DNA from: Nitrospira sp. SG-bin2
GTDB taxonomy: Bacteria; Nitrospirota; Nitrospiria; Nitrospirales; Nitrospiraceae
Assembly (NCBI GenBank): GCA_002083405.1
Contig: LVWT01000056.1
Span: 1-64,000, forward strand
Length of the DNA stretch: 64,000 nt
Direction: 5' to 3'
A program made the position numbers and the translations under genes. The notes below the pieces were generated by a model, which did not search any database, was not told the DNA's origin, and worked only from the letters and a program-made list of their open reading frames with translations. Shown here piece by piece: positions 23,897-33,852 of this stretch (the first letter of the stretch is position 1; every line of letters starts with the position of its first letter).

Positions 23897-25789
23897 ATGA
23901 TAACGCGTAGCAAGCCGGCGACAGCGTCATCCGGCTTCTGGTTCAATAATCTGAAGGCTTTTCCAAAGTTAATCCTCGGCCTCTCTTCGGTCGGCGCCAC
24001 AATGATCATTGTGGCCGTGATCGGACTCATCGGACTCACGGCAATGAAAGTCGAAATGCAGTCCAGTTACGATGAATCGACATCGGCCTTATCACATATC
24101 GGCGGGATCAGTACCAGCCTTGGCCTCTATCACAGCGCCCTGTTGAATACGGGGCGGCACACGCGGAAACGCGATTTCGATGATGCTGTTACCCCTTTGG
24201 CCGAATTGAAACGACAGGTTCTTGCGCCTATCGAGGAGTATAAGACAGTAGAAATTCAGGCTGCCTCGTTAGGTGACCGTCAAGCAAAACATACCGCAGC
24301 AACTCTCCAGAAAGCGTTGAAGGACTATTTTGCGGCATCGGACGGGGCGATCGGAGCGTTTGCCGACAGCTTTAATGCATCGCTGTCGGAGGAACAAAAA
24401 CAGGCCATGAGAGATTTGGGCCATTTTTCGTTGTCCGTAGATGTCGCAAATAAATATGCAACATCCACGATTGAGGCGCGCGGGTTGATGAATAGAGTGC
24501 GCGAAGCAGCGAAGGAATTGAACGATCAGGGACAAGCGGAAGCTGACTACTACGTGAGCATGCTCGTGGTCGGAGGATTCATTGCTCTTTTCCTGGGAGG
24601 GGGCATCGGCTATGCGGTTGTCCACAGCATGACACGCAGTATCGTTCATGTAGCTGATGTTGCCGGACAAGCGGCTGCAGGGAATCTACAGGCTCGAGCC
24701 AGACTGGAGAGCCGCGATGAGATCGGGCGTATGGCAGTGGCGTTCAATGCGATGTTGGATCGAATGACCTCTCTTGCGTCGACCGAGGAAGAGCGGGACA
24801 GGATGCAAAAACGTTTGCTCCAATTTCAAGTGCTGGTGTCGGATGTAGGGAAAGGCGATCTGACAAAGCGGGGTGAAGTAGCCGCCGACATGTTCGGAAC
24901 TTTTGCGGATGGATTTAATCTCATGATTCAACGGTTTTCACAACTGGTGCGGCATGTTCGAGAATCAGCTGAACGTGTCAGCAAATCGGCCGGTGTGTTA
25001 CGGGAGAATGCCGGGCAGATGTCTGGAACCGTCAGACGCCAAGCGGATGAATCCAGGAAAGCGCTTGGCGCCGTTGAACAGCTCGCGGTTTCGATGCATC
25101 AAGTGTCCGATATCGCGGGTGCGTCCTCCGAGTCCGCCCGGCAAGTGTTGCAAGCCACGGAAGAAGGGCATATCGCCGTACAAGAAGCCGTCGAGGATAT
25201 GGGAAGAATTCGGTCTGCCGTCCAACGGATGCTCAGACAGATCAAGCTGCTAGACGATCGGTCTTTGGAAATCTCGCAGATTGTGTCGGCGATTCGGGAG
25301 AACGCCAATCAAACGAATCTCTTGGCGTTGAACGCCGCAATCGAAGCGGCCGGTGTGGGTGAAGTCAGCGCACGGTTCGGCGTCGTTGTCGATCAGGTGC
25401 GGAAATTAGCTGAAGGTTCGACGCAGGCGACACGAGAAGCCCTGGATCTGATCAAGGTCATTCAAAGTGAAGCCCAGAATGCAATCGTTGCTATGGAACA
25501 AGAGATGCAGGCCGCAGAGGCGGGAGCGGCGTCTGTAGTTCGTGCCGGGGACCTATTTCGGAACATCGCAACGAGTGCGGAACGGTCTGCAGAATTGGCT
25601 CACGCAATTGCCTCTTCTGCAGCCGAACAGGGGGCTTCGACCGATCAGATCGGGCGTTTGATCAAAGACTTTACCGGCGCCGCCACGGCGACGCAGCATG
25701 TGACGGATCAATCACGCGCGACCGTAGAGGATATGGCGAAGTTGGCTGAAGGTTTGGCGGCATCTGTGGCGCAATTTAAATTGGCATAA
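23897..25789 (+). CDS. Methyl-accepting chemotaxis protein with tandem HAMP
   Basis: Transmembrane chemoreceptor, about 630 residues. TM1 near residues 25-50, a mainly helical periplasmic ligand region of about 165 residues, TM2 near 215-240, two HAMP-like units (around LESRDEIGRMAVAFNAMLDRM and GDLTKRGEVAADMFGTFADG), then the signalling hairpin with tip NANQTNLLALNAAIEAAGVG. The tip differs from the common EAARAGE form. No CheR-docking pentapeptide is seen at the C terminus (ends QFKLA). ATG 23897 has GGGGAGG 6 bp upstream; upstream in-frame alternatives are weaker. Probable sensor of the local CheA. Confidence 0.94.
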   Translation: MITRSKPATASSGFWFNNLKAFPKLILGLSSVGATMIIVAVIGLIGLTAMKVEMQSSYDESTSALSHIGGISTSLGLYHSALLNTGRHTRKRDFDDAVTPLAELKRQVLAPIEEYKTVEIQAASLGDRQAKHTAATLQKALKDYFAASDGAIGAFADSFNASLSEEQKQAMRDLGHFSLSVDVANKYATSTIEARGLMNRVREAAKELNDQGQAEADYYVSMLVVGGFIALFLGGGIGYAVVHSMTRSIVHVADVAGQAAAGNLQARARLESRDEIGRMAVAFNAMLDRMTSLASTEEERDRMQKRLLQFQVLVSDVGKGDLTKRGEVAADMFGTFADGFNLMIQRFSQLVRHVRESAERVSKSAGVLRENAGQMSGTVRRQADESRKALGAVEQLAVSMHQVSDIAGASSESARQVLQATEEGHIAVQEAVEDMGRIRSAVQRMLRQIKLLDDRSLEISQIVSAIRENANQTNLLALNAAIEAAGVGEVSARFGVVVDQVRKLAEGSTQATREALDLIKVIQSEAQNAIVAMEQEMQAAEAGAASVVRAGDLFRNIATSAERSAELAHAIASSAAEQGASTDQIGRLIKDFTGAATATQHVTDQSRATVEDMAKLAEGLAASVAQFKLA

Positions 25790-25840
25790 CAACATCTAGT
25801 ATCCGAAGAGTCTGCCGGAATTCACCATTGAGAGACACGG

Positions 25841-28675
25841 ATGAGTGTGGAGTTTGATCGGGATCATCGCATTGGCATCTTCACTGTCGATGCCTTGAAC
25901 GGATTGGAGGTCCTGACGAAGGTCTTGTATCCTGCCGACGCCTCGCTGCCTGTGCCTCAGCAGCTTCACGAACAAGTGAGTATTGCTCGCCGTCTTCGAA
26001 GTGCTGCGGCGCTGTATGGGTTCAGCGGGATCGCCAGGCTCTGTGAGCGGCTGGAGTTGATATGCGAGGAGGCCCGGGCTATTCCCGGTGCTGAATGGCC
26101 GACGGCAGTGGACGCGGTGCGTGAGATTATAGAAGGCATCCTGACGCTCGTGAAGGCTATTGGTAGCGGCGGGAATGAAGAGCGGGCGATGGTGGAGCGT
26201 TGCCTGGAATTATCTGCAGGGCTGCTTTCGAATGAGTCAACCATGCCAGAAAGCGAACCGGTTAGACCACTGGAATCAGTTGCGACAGCAGAGACTGCTA
26301 TGGAAGCGCAGCAGACGACGCATCAACGTGACGACTATTTCCTTCCTCAGCTTGATCCGGAAGTGTTGGGGTATTTCACGCCCGAGGCGCAGGCGTACCT
26401 GGAATCGTTGGAAGCCACTCTATTGCAATTGGATAAAGATACTCAGAATAGAGATCTCGTCAGTCAACTGTTTAGAACCGCCCATACATTGAAAGGCTCG
26501 GCTTATACGGTCGGGTTTCAGGCGATCGGGGATCTTGTTCACCATGTCGAAGATTTCATCGGGGCTGTGCGCGGAGGTCGGCTCCGCTTGTTATCCGGGC
26601 AGACGGACGTGGTTCTTCTTGCGGTCGACGTCGTCCGTGTTTTGATCCAAAGAGATCCGAGTCGCATCCATGAAACTCGGAAACGATTTGAAACAGCATT
26701 ATGGGAATTGAAACAACTTCATCAGGTCTGTACTCCCGTCGCCGGGATTGACCAGGCGAAGCCTGCGATTGAATCACTGATTGACCAGGGAACATCCGGC
26801 AGGCAGACGGAGACCAATGTGGGCGATGAACGGGAAGTCATTCGTGTCAGTTGCACACGGTTAGAGAAGTTGATGAACCTGATTGGAGAGCTGATGCTTG
26901 GGCGCGGTCGGCTCGAGCAGCGGCTGTATGCGCTGGAACAGTTGTCGGATCAAGCCATGGCATGCAAGGCGCGATTGGCTGACTCCGTCCGTATATTTGC
27001 CGACAATCATATGGGTGCATCTCGAGCCGCGTCTCTACCACAGGAGGCGGGCAGCTTGGAAATAGACAGCAGCCAGGAATGTGACAAGGACGACGACTTC
27101 GATAGTTTGGCCCGCCGTATCAGTGAAATGAGCGCCGATATTGCCGAATCGATGGAGCAGGTGAAGAAATCCATTTGTCGGGCGCATGACGATATGAATC
27201 AGTTGCAGCAGTTGACTCAGACCATGCAGGCTGAAATCAATCAGGCACGTATGGTTCCTGTCGGAACTCCTTTTGTCCGATTTCGGCGTGCTGTCAGAGA
27301 CTGCGCGCGCGCGTCGCATAAGGAGGCAGCGCTGGTTACGTCGGGAGAAAATACGGAAGTCGATACCGGGATCGTTGAACGGTTGGTGGACCCATTGGTC
27401 CATTTAGTCCGCAATGCTGTGTATCATGGCATTGAATTGCCATCCGATCGGCTTGCCAGGGGGAAACCGGCAGCGGGAACGATCCATCTTCGTGCGGCGC
27501 ATCGAGGAAATTCGATCGTCGTTGAAGTCGAGGACGATGGGGGAGGCCTCGATCTTGAGAAGATACGCATGAAAGCCGTTGAATTTGGGTTGGCTCAGCC
27601 TGATCAGGTCCGGGCGATGTCGAATGCGGATCTGTTCCAGTATATCTTCTCAGCCGGCTTCTCAACCGCCGACGCAGTCGACGGTCAGGCCGGCCGAGGT
27701 GTCGGGCTTGATGTGGTCAAACAAGCCGTTGAAGGAATGAACGGTCATATCGAGGTCGCGTCACAGCCGGGGGCTGGCACAAAGTTCACCTTGCGTCTTC
27801 CGCTCACCTTACTCATCACTGCGGCGTTGTTGGTGCGCGCAGGAACCGAGCGGTACGCCATTGCGTTGTCGAGTATTCGCGAAGTGATGCTTACGGCTGA
27901 GAGTGCCCTACTGAGGAAGGAGAATCGGACTCTCATGCATGTACAGGGTGAACTTGTCGAGGTGCACTCGCTTCGGCATATTCTGCGCCGTGAAGCAGGA
28001 CCTGTGAAGGGAGCGATGCCGGTTGTGATTGTGCGGACGTCTGCGGGGGTTCTTGGATTAGTAGTGGATGAAGTCTTGGGTCGACAGGAAATTGTAGTGA
28101 AGACACTGGGCCCGTTGAAACTCATGGCGCATTCATGTTTCGGAGGGGCGACGATCGATTCTGAAGGTCGGGTGATTCTTGTTCTCGACCCCGGCCGTTT
28201 GGGCGCTCGGCCACTGATCCAGTCCCCACAGCAGAGCCTGCCTGTCTATTCGATGACTGGATTGGATGAGAGTGAACAGCGTGTGGAGGCGGGGGCGGCC
28301 ATCCTATTGATTGATGACTCATTGAGCGTCCGTAAGTTTGTCGGAAGGATGCTGAAGGATGCCGGGTACTTGATTGATACGGCAGTGGACGGAGAAGAAG
28401 GACTGCGAAAAGCGTCGGAATCAAAGTATCGGTTGATCATTACCGACATCGAGATGCCGAAATGCGATGGCTATGCGGTGGTGCAGGCGCTTAGAGCGTA
28501 TCCTCAAACGCGACACACGCCGATTATTGTGATGAGCAATCAATCGCTCGACAAGCACCGCCGGGCGGTGCTGGACATCGGGGCGAATGCGTGTATTGCC
28601 AAGCCGGTGGATCAACAGGCGTTGCTCCAGGAAGTTGAGCAGCAGGCGGGCCCCATTTCGGCAATCCGTAATTAA
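25841..28675 (+). CDS. cheA: Hybrid chemosensory histidine kinase CheA with receiver
   Basis: A 944-residue CheA. Order: a degenerate Hpt-like helical bundle (about 15-110, IARRLRSAAALYGF with no His), a true Hpt domain (about 165-280; H215 in RTAHTLKGSAYTVGF), dimerisation helices (330-480), HATPase with N box HLVRNAVYHG near 520 and DDGGG near 565, a CheW-like regulatory domain (690-820), and a C-terminal receiver with phosphoacceptor D869 in IITDIEMPK. This layout resembles type IV pilus or alternative-function (ACF) CheA proteins more than flagellar ones. The built-in receiver could act as phosphate sink or output. CheB and CheR genes are not nearby. Confidence 0.95.
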   Translation: MSVEFDRDHRIGIFTVDALNGLEVLTKVLYPADASLPVPQQLHEQVSIARRLRSAAALYGFSGIARLCERLELICEEARAIPGAEWPTAVDAVREIIEGILTLVKAIGSGGNEERAMVERCLELSAGLLSNESTMPESEPVRPLESVATAETAMEAQQTTHQRDDYFLPQLDPEVLGYFTPEAQAYLESLEATLLQLDKDTQNRDLVSQLFRTAHTLKGSAYTVGFQAIGDLVHHVEDFIGAVRGGRLRLLSGQTDVVLLAVDVVRVLIQRDPSRIHETRKRFETALWELKQLHQVCTPVAGIDQAKPAIESLIDQGTSGRQTETNVGDEREVIRVSCTRLEKLMNLIGELMLGRGRLEQRLYALEQLSDQAMACKARLADSVRIFADNHMGASRAASLPQEAGSLEIDSSQECDKDDDFDSLARRISEMSADIAESMEQVKKSICRAHDDMNQLQQLTQTMQAEINQARMVPVGTPFVRFRRAVRDCARASHKEAALVTSGENTEVDTGIVERLVDPLVHLVRNAVYHGIELPSDRLARGKPAAGTIHLRAAHRGNSIVVEVEDDGGGLDLEKIRMKAVEFGLAQPDQVRAMSNADLFQYIFSAGFSTADAVDGQAGRGVGLDVVKQAVEGMNGHIEVASQPGAGTKFTLRLPLTLLITAALLVRAGTERYAIALSSIREVMLTAESALLRKENRTLMHVQGELVEVHSLRHILRREAGPVKGAMPVVIVRTSAGVLGLVVDEVLGRQEIVVKTLGPLKLMAHSCFGGATIDSEGRVILVLDPGRLGARPLIQSPQQSLPVYSMTGLDESEQRVEAGAAILLIDDSLSVRKFVGRMLKDAGYLIDTAVDGEEGLRKASESKYRLIITDIEMPKCDGYAVVQALRAYPQTRHTPIIVMSNQSLDKHRRAVLDIGANACIAKPVDQQALLQEVEQQAGPISAIRN

Positions 28676-29041
28676 CCTGGGGAAAATACTTGTATCAATT
28701 GACGAAACTAGGGTCATTGCAGAATATGGGGGATACGGCGGTTAGAGATGCGAGATTAGATGCTCTTTGAAAGCAAATGGTTGGATGTGTTTATGTTGCC
28801 CGCGTGAATGGGGTTCTGAAATAAATAGCTGCCCGAGTGCTGCCTCTTTCGCCGCACGTCCAAGTCCTGGCATGGGAATGGTATTGGGGTGGGCAAAGCG
28901 CGGAGACGGGGCGTCATCGCACATAGTTTTGAGTAGGGATTAAAAGCAGAAGGGCGAATTGTTCTCTGTGCTTCGTCAGTAGAGCGGTCTACAGCGGTAA
29001 GCAGATGCACGGCACGCGAGGAAAGATAGAAGGGTGTAGAT
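28676..29041. other. Gene-free stretch inside the chemosensory cluster
   Basis: 366 bp between cheA and the receiver/coiled-coil gene with no credible coding frame, RNA or repeat. It is somewhat more AT-rich than its flanks and probably contains a separate promoter for the downstream three genes; no promoter motif is convincing. Confidence 0.5.
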
Positions 29042-30319
29042 ATGCCTAAGGTGTTGGTAGCAGACGACAGTATTGCAGTCCGGAAAGTTGCAGAACGGCT
29101 CTTGACGGAAGCCGGGATGTCTGTGACTCTTGCCGCAAACGGCGAGGAAGCCATTGCGTGTTTGGCTAAAGACCGGCTGGATATGGTTGTGTCCGACGTG
29201 ATCATGCCTGATAAGAGCGGGTATGAGGTATGCGCATTTGTTCGAGGCAATGCGTCGATTGCAACGATTCCGGTGCTTCTTATTTCCGGCATCGTGAATG
29301 ACGAGGTTACGAAGCAGGCTGAGTCTTGCAGAGCCGATGGAGTACTGAAGAAGCCGTTCCAGGGTACCTCATTGAAGGATAAGGTGATGGAGTTGCTTGC
29401 CAAACGGCAGACTTCAGCGGCGCCGCCGCCGGATTTCAAGCCGGCCGCGGCTCCGATTCAACCGCCCCTGTCGACGCCAATAATGGGTCTCAGGCCGGCA
29501 CCAGCATCGACCCTAGTGCCAGTCTTAGCGCCAATCGCAGGGCATAAGCCGATACAGGCTCAAGCGATCAATGTACCCGGAACACCCGGGCTCGCCGATC
29601 CGCAAGCTGCAAACAGGCTTAGAGAGGCGGAAGAGCAACTTCGGAATGAACGGGCCAGGGTTGAAAGCTTGACGAAGCGCATTGCCGATCTCGATGCAGC
29701 GGTTGCTCGAGCCAAGGAGACAGAGGCGCTGCTGGAAGCCCAACGCCGTTTAGTGACCGAGCTTGAAATGAAGATGGCGGCGAGCGAAATTCAGGCCTCG
29801 CGTGTGTCTCAACTCGAAGCCGCTCTGCGAGCGGAGCAGGAGTCGTCGGTAAAAGCTCGTCACGAGGTGGCTGCTTTACAAGCAGCGGCTAACCGAACAG
29901 AGCAATTGGAAGTGGAATTGAGCACCGAACGTGCGGCGGCGGCACAGCTTGTCCAGGAATTGACCGAGCTGGAAGTCGCTGCCGCCCATGGCAAAAATGC
30001 AGAGACCATGCTGGCGCATGAGATGCACCGTGCGGCCGGGTTTGAGGAGAAGGCTCGAGCCGCAGAAGCATCGTTGGTTGTGGTGAAGGCAAGAGTGAAA
30101 GAGCTGACCGAAATAGCTGAGAGCGCCGGACATGCAACCAGACGGATTGGAGAACTCGAAGCGCTCTTGGAAGCGGAACGGGAGCGGAATGCCGTACTAG
30201 TCAATCGAGTATCGGAAACTGAACAAGTGGCTGTGAGTGCCACAAAGCGGTTAGAAGAGATGGTGCGCAAGCTCGGAGAAATTGCCGGATTGGCTTCGCA
30301 ATTTGGAAAAGGCATATGA
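29042..30319 (+). CDS. Response regulator with long coiled coil
   Basis: A 425-residue protein with an N-terminal receiver domain (residues 1-122: acidic D8/D9, phosphoacceptor D52 in VVSDVIMPD, K103 in LKKPF), a Pro/Ala-rich linker (about 128-185) and a long heptad-rich coiled coil (about 190-412) rich in Ala, Glu and Arg. No DNA-binding or enzymatic output is present. Likely phosphorylated by the neighbouring CheA and acting by protein contacts, for instance on a polar or motility scaffold. This output type is inferred from composition. Confidence 0.85.
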   Translation: MPKVLVADDSIAVRKVAERLLTEAGMSVTLAANGEEAIACLAKDRLDMVVSDVIMPDKSGYEVCAFVRGNASIATIPVLLISGIVNDEVTKQAESCRADGVLKKPFQGTSLKDKVMELLAKRQTSAAPPPDFKPAAAPIQPPLSTPIMGLRPAPASTLVPVLAPIAGHKPIQAQAINVPGTPGLADPQAANRLREAEEQLRNERARVESLTKRIADLDAAVARAKETEALLEAQRRLVTELEMKMAASEIQASRVSQLEAALRAEQESSVKARHEVAALQAAANRTEQLEVELSTERAAAAQLVQELTELEVAAAHGKNAETMLAHEMHRAAGFEEKARAAEASLVVVKARVKELTEIAESAGHATRRIGELEALLEAERERNAVLVNRVSETEQVAVSATKRLEEMVRKLGEIAGLASQFGKGI

Positions 30320-30382
30320 TAGGTCTCCCGCGACTCACCGGATCCGCTCGGTGGCCCACGCTATCCTAAAGGACTGAGAATA

Positions 30383-31321
30383 ATGTCTGCCGAACTCGAA
30401 GATGAGTCTCCCAAGGCGGTGATCCCGGCCTTTGTTCAAGAGGCTCATGAATGGCTTCAGCAAATTCATGTGGCCCTGGACGAACTGCAGCAGGGGCCTC
30501 ATCCTGATCGCCATGTGACACTCGCCCACACGATCAAATCCGGCATTGCCAATATGGGCGAGGCGGCTGCTGCCATTGGTCTGAGTGAGATTGAGCGGGC
30601 AAGTTGTTCTGCCTTGCCCTTTGTTGCAGCCGTTGAAAATCCAAACGGCAATATTTCGACCAATGATTTTGTCGGACTCTGTAAGCAGTTAGGCCATATT
30701 TACAGCGCGCTCACTCGGGCGACTCGTGTGGCGTGTGAAGCTGAAGCCGTTTCCGGTCATGCCGAAAAGCTCCCGGTTACTATCGCCTCGGGTGAATTGC
30801 TGAGCCTCCTACATAGATTTAGAGATCAACAGGCTCAGTTGGGCAATTATCCCCGTAATCTTCTTGCGGCGGTGATTGCGCAGGTAGAAGGGATGAAAAA
30901 GAATGGGGGCGAGCGGTGCAACATCACGTCTCTTAAGGAATTTCTTGCACGGTGGTCTGATGGAGAAGAGGCATTTCTTGAGTCTGTGCAGAAACAGATT
31001 CCGGCTGTCGCGGCGGAGATCCATCGGCTTAAAAGCGGAGCAGGAGGGGGCGGGCAGCCATCAGAACAGATGCAACCGATCGTGGAGCAGGTTGCTCAAC
31101 TCTCGTCCGTTGCGCAGCAGGTCAACGCGGCGCAAATGCTGGCGTTTTGTACGGGCCTGCACAGCTTTCTGACGCTGGTTATGCAAGGACGGGTGGTCGT
31201 GGCGGCCGACAAGTATGCGGCAGTAGAATCTCGCTTGATTGACAATGTAAAGGCACTTCAGAATTGGGTCGAAGCTGGCCGGATGGAGCGCTCGGCCATC
31301 AGCGGCATCTTGCCTGCTTGA
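30383..31321 (+). CDS. Hpt-domain protein with uncharacterised C-terminal module
   Basis: A 312-residue soluble protein. Residues 10-105 read as an Hpt bundle with candidate phosphoacceptor H49 in LAHTIKSGIANMGE. Residues 175-312 form a helical module ending WVEAGRMERSAISGILPA that recurs at the C terminus of the HD-GYP protein encoded next (WVTLGRLERTSIEKILPV). I recognise no family for this module. A phosphotransfer role between CheA and another receiver is inferred from the His and the context. ATG 30383 follows a weak AAGGACTGAG. Confidence 0.8.
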   Translation: MSAELEDESPKAVIPAFVQEAHEWLQQIHVALDELQQGPHPDRHVTLAHTIKSGIANMGEAAAAIGLSEIERASCSALPFVAAVENPNGNISTNDFVGLCKQLGHIYSALTRATRVACEAEAVSGHAEKLPVTIASGELLSLLHRFRDQQAQLGNYPRNLLAAVIAQVEGMKKNGGERCNITSLKEFLARWSDGEEAFLESVQKQIPAVAAEIHRLKSGAGGGGQPSEQMQPIVEQVAQLSSVAQQVNAAQMLAFCTGLHSFLTLVMQGRVVVAADKYAAVESRLIDNVKALQNWVEAGRMERSAISGILPA

Positions 31322-31394
31322 ATTCCGTGAGAGAGCAGATTTTGTATTCCTGGTACTGTACTGATTGTGCGTGATTGAGGCGGTGGCATTCTCT

Positions 31395-33470
31395 ATGAAT
31401 TGGTATTGTGAAGCGGAACAAAAGTTGACTGAGACGGCTGTGGCTATTCAGAGCCAGCGCCCGTTTCATATGGAGCAGATCGAGGCGCTGGGATCCGACT
31501 TGGTCTCGTCGTTGAAACAAAGCGATGAACTCGTTGTGCGCGCACTTTCTAGGCCGGCAGGATCACCCCTGATCACGAATCTGCTCAATGCCGCGATCTT
31601 TGGAAGTAAAGTCGGAATCGGGCTGGGCTATTACGGCACAGAACTGGATCGGCTGGCATTCTTTGGATTGGTCCATGATATTGGGTTGTTTGCAGTCCCA
31701 CAGTCACTGGTTACGAAAACCGGACGACTGACGCAGGAAGAACGGAAGTTGATCGAGCAACACCCTGAATTGGGGTATCAGCTCGTGCATCGAATGGGAC
31801 CCGCATATCAGTGGCTTGCGCAACTCATTCGCGAGGCCCATGAGCGGTTTAATGGGCGAGGATATCCATATGGGCTGAAAGGGCGTCAAGTCAGTGAAAT
31901 GGCACAAATAATCGGATTGGTCGACATCTTCGATGCCTTGGTCAGCGAGCGACCCTATCGCCGTCGATTGCTTCCCCATGAAGCGGTCAAGGAACTGTTG
32001 GTGACTGAGCGAACGGCGTTTCCACGTGAGCTTCTGAAGGCCTTAATCGAGCAGGTTTCGGTCTATCCATTGGGAACGACCGTACGATTGTCGACGGGAG
32101 AGATTGCCACGGTGGACAAAATCAACAGTCGATATCCACTGCGTCCACTGGTACACGTGCGGCAATCCGCTACAGGCCAGAACTCTGGTATGTGCCAGCT
32201 GGATTTGAGCATGACGCCGCTGATTTCTATTGTCACAACCGTGGATACGCTGAATTCAGGCCGGGCAGGTGTTTCCGATGTGTCACGAAAGGTGGCTGAG
32301 CCTGGCGCCGTATCTGAGCAATTTACGTCGCTACTTGAAAGCTTGGATGCTATTGCAACGGCGATTCAAGGAGTCGTCGAAATCCGGATAGCCGAGTCAC
32401 AAGATACAGCGCCGGCACCATCCGATCAAAATGGCGATGGACAAAGGCGGAGTGTGTTTCAGGGGCGTGCTGCTCGCACATTTCAAAACGAAGTTGTCGG
32501 CCTCTTTGCTCTCGAAGCCAGGGAATGGCTAGCCCAAATTCAAACGGCGCTCGAAAAACTTGGAGCCGGTGCTGATGGAGCAATGCGGTCCAAGCTGTAT
32601 GGTTTGATTTTAAATGGGATCACGAATCTGGCTGGGTCAGCATCCACAGTGCAGCTCTCAGAGATTGAGGCAATGGCATCAAATCTTCTGCCCATCTTGC
32701 GAGATGTTGCAAAACCGGAAACACAATGGACTGCGGCGACATTGCGTCCCTTGCATGCAGGGCTGGATCGAATCGCAGACGCGGTACATCGTCTGTCAGG
32801 AGAGAGGAGCGATGCGGGAACGCCGGATGGAACCTCACATCAAGAAAAGCCGGATCGGGGAGGGTCGGAGCTGTATTCGGAGTCTACGATGCGCGATCCT
32901 CCGGCTTCCTTGTGCAGGCCGGAGTGCGTTGCCTCGTCGAGGCCGTTAATCGAAGCATTGCAAGAACTACAACGTGCCCGCGCGCGCTCGGTTCAGCCGG
33001 CAAGGGACGTATTGGAAACAGTAATCAGTCGTGCCCAGCAGGAAGTCGGAGAACGGCATGACAACATTACAGTTGAGGTCATCGAACGCATTCTTCATGA
33101 TCTCGATCGATTGGACGAAGAGTTTCTCCGTGAGCTGCATGAGCGAGTGCCTGCCATGACAGAACATATAGTTCAGCTGCGGGAACATGGCAATCTGGAT
33201 TTTGTCACCGTCTCCCAGTTGGACCCGATCCTCGTTCATGTGGATGCGTTGCATCAATCCGCCAAGACGGTCGATGCGGTCACGATTACAATGTTTCTCC
33301 AGGGATTGCGGTTCTTTCTCGCAAGCACGGCCTATCGAAAGGTCGACGCGTTACCGCAACGATTACAGGCCATGGAAGAGCGGGTTCAGACTTTGATTCC
33401 TATGGCCGAGCAGTGGGTTACTCTCGGTCGTCTTGAACGGACATCCATCGAAAAAATTCTTCCTGTGTGA
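31395..33470 (+). CDS. HD-GYP-like protein with degenerate Hpt module
   Basis: About 691 residues. N-terminal HD-GYP domain, the class that degrades cyclic di-GMP: H94-D95 in FGLVHDIG, H123, H149-E150 and G156-Y157-P158 in AHERFNGRGYP. The usual Lys after HDIG is Leu and the first His of the HHE motif is Ala, so catalysis is doubtful. Residues about 380-690 repeat the Hpt plus C-terminal module of the preceding protein, but the Hpt His is absent (LILNGITNLAGSAS in place of AHTIKSGIANMGE). It could be an effector docking to the same partner. The start is uncertain: ATG 31395 chosen, GTG 31371 and TTG 31365 possible. Confidence 0.85.
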   Translation: MNWYCEAEQKLTETAVAIQSQRPFHMEQIEALGSDLVSSLKQSDELVVRALSRPAGSPLITNLLNAAIFGSKVGIGLGYYGTELDRLAFFGLVHDIGLFAVPQSLVTKTGRLTQEERKLIEQHPELGYQLVHRMGPAYQWLAQLIREAHERFNGRGYPYGLKGRQVSEMAQIIGLVDIFDALVSERPYRRRLLPHEAVKELLVTERTAFPRELLKALIEQVSVYPLGTTVRLSTGEIATVDKINSRYPLRPLVHVRQSATGQNSGMCQLDLSMTPLISIVTTVDTLNSGRAGVSDVSRKVAEPGAVSEQFTSLLESLDAIATAIQGVVEIRIAESQDTAPAPSDQNGDGQRRSVFQGRAARTFQNEVVGLFALEAREWLAQIQTALEKLGAGADGAMRSKLYGLILNGITNLAGSASTVQLSEIEAMASNLLPILRDVAKPETQWTAATLRPLHAGLDRIADAVHRLSGERSDAGTPDGTSHQEKPDRGGSELYSESTMRDPPASLCRPECVASSRPLIEALQELQRARARSVQPARDVLETVISRAQQEVGERHDNITVEVIERILHDLDRLDEEFLRELHERVPAMTEHIVQLREHGNLDFVTVSQLDPILVHVDALHQSAKTVDAVTITMFLQGLRFFLASTAYRKVDALPQRLQAMEERVQTLIPMAEQWVTLGRLERTSIEKILPV

Positions 33471-33852
33471 ATTGAGCCGATGACACGGTGGCCTTTCGCC
33501 ATCGCTTGTTCAACCCATTTTAGCGAAGTGGCCGCGCAGCACCATGGGTTGTAGTCCATAGTGCTGCACACACATCTCGTCATAACTTCCGAAGAAGTAT
33601 CAGAACTTTCTGCCCAATAAAATGGCATCGTGCTCGATGTTGCATGGCGACAGGACAGGCGTGGTCCATCCACATGGATATCCACATATCACACACAGAC
33701 TTTGTGGATAGACGAAGGAAAAATAAATCAATAGTCAGAAGAAATTACTCAAATTACCTGCTGCTTCTGGTGGAGTGCCTTGCAGTTAATGCTCAGATCG
33801 TGTTAATGCCGTGTCGGATTAACTTGTCGGTTTGTAAGGAGGATAGGCGTCG
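33471..33852. other. Gene-free stretch
   Basis: 382 bp with no supported gene. A loose pairing of TGGCCTTTCGCCATCGCT with AGCGAAGTGGCCGC near 33491-33535 may mark the end of the chemosensory transcript. The middle (33700-33760) is distinctly AT-rich and may hold the promoter for the next gene. Confidence 0.45.

Noticed and set aside
28756..29439. Minus-strand open frame of 227 codons
   Set aside because: Overlaps the receiver domain gene antisense and shows no family features; a shadow of high-GC codon bias.
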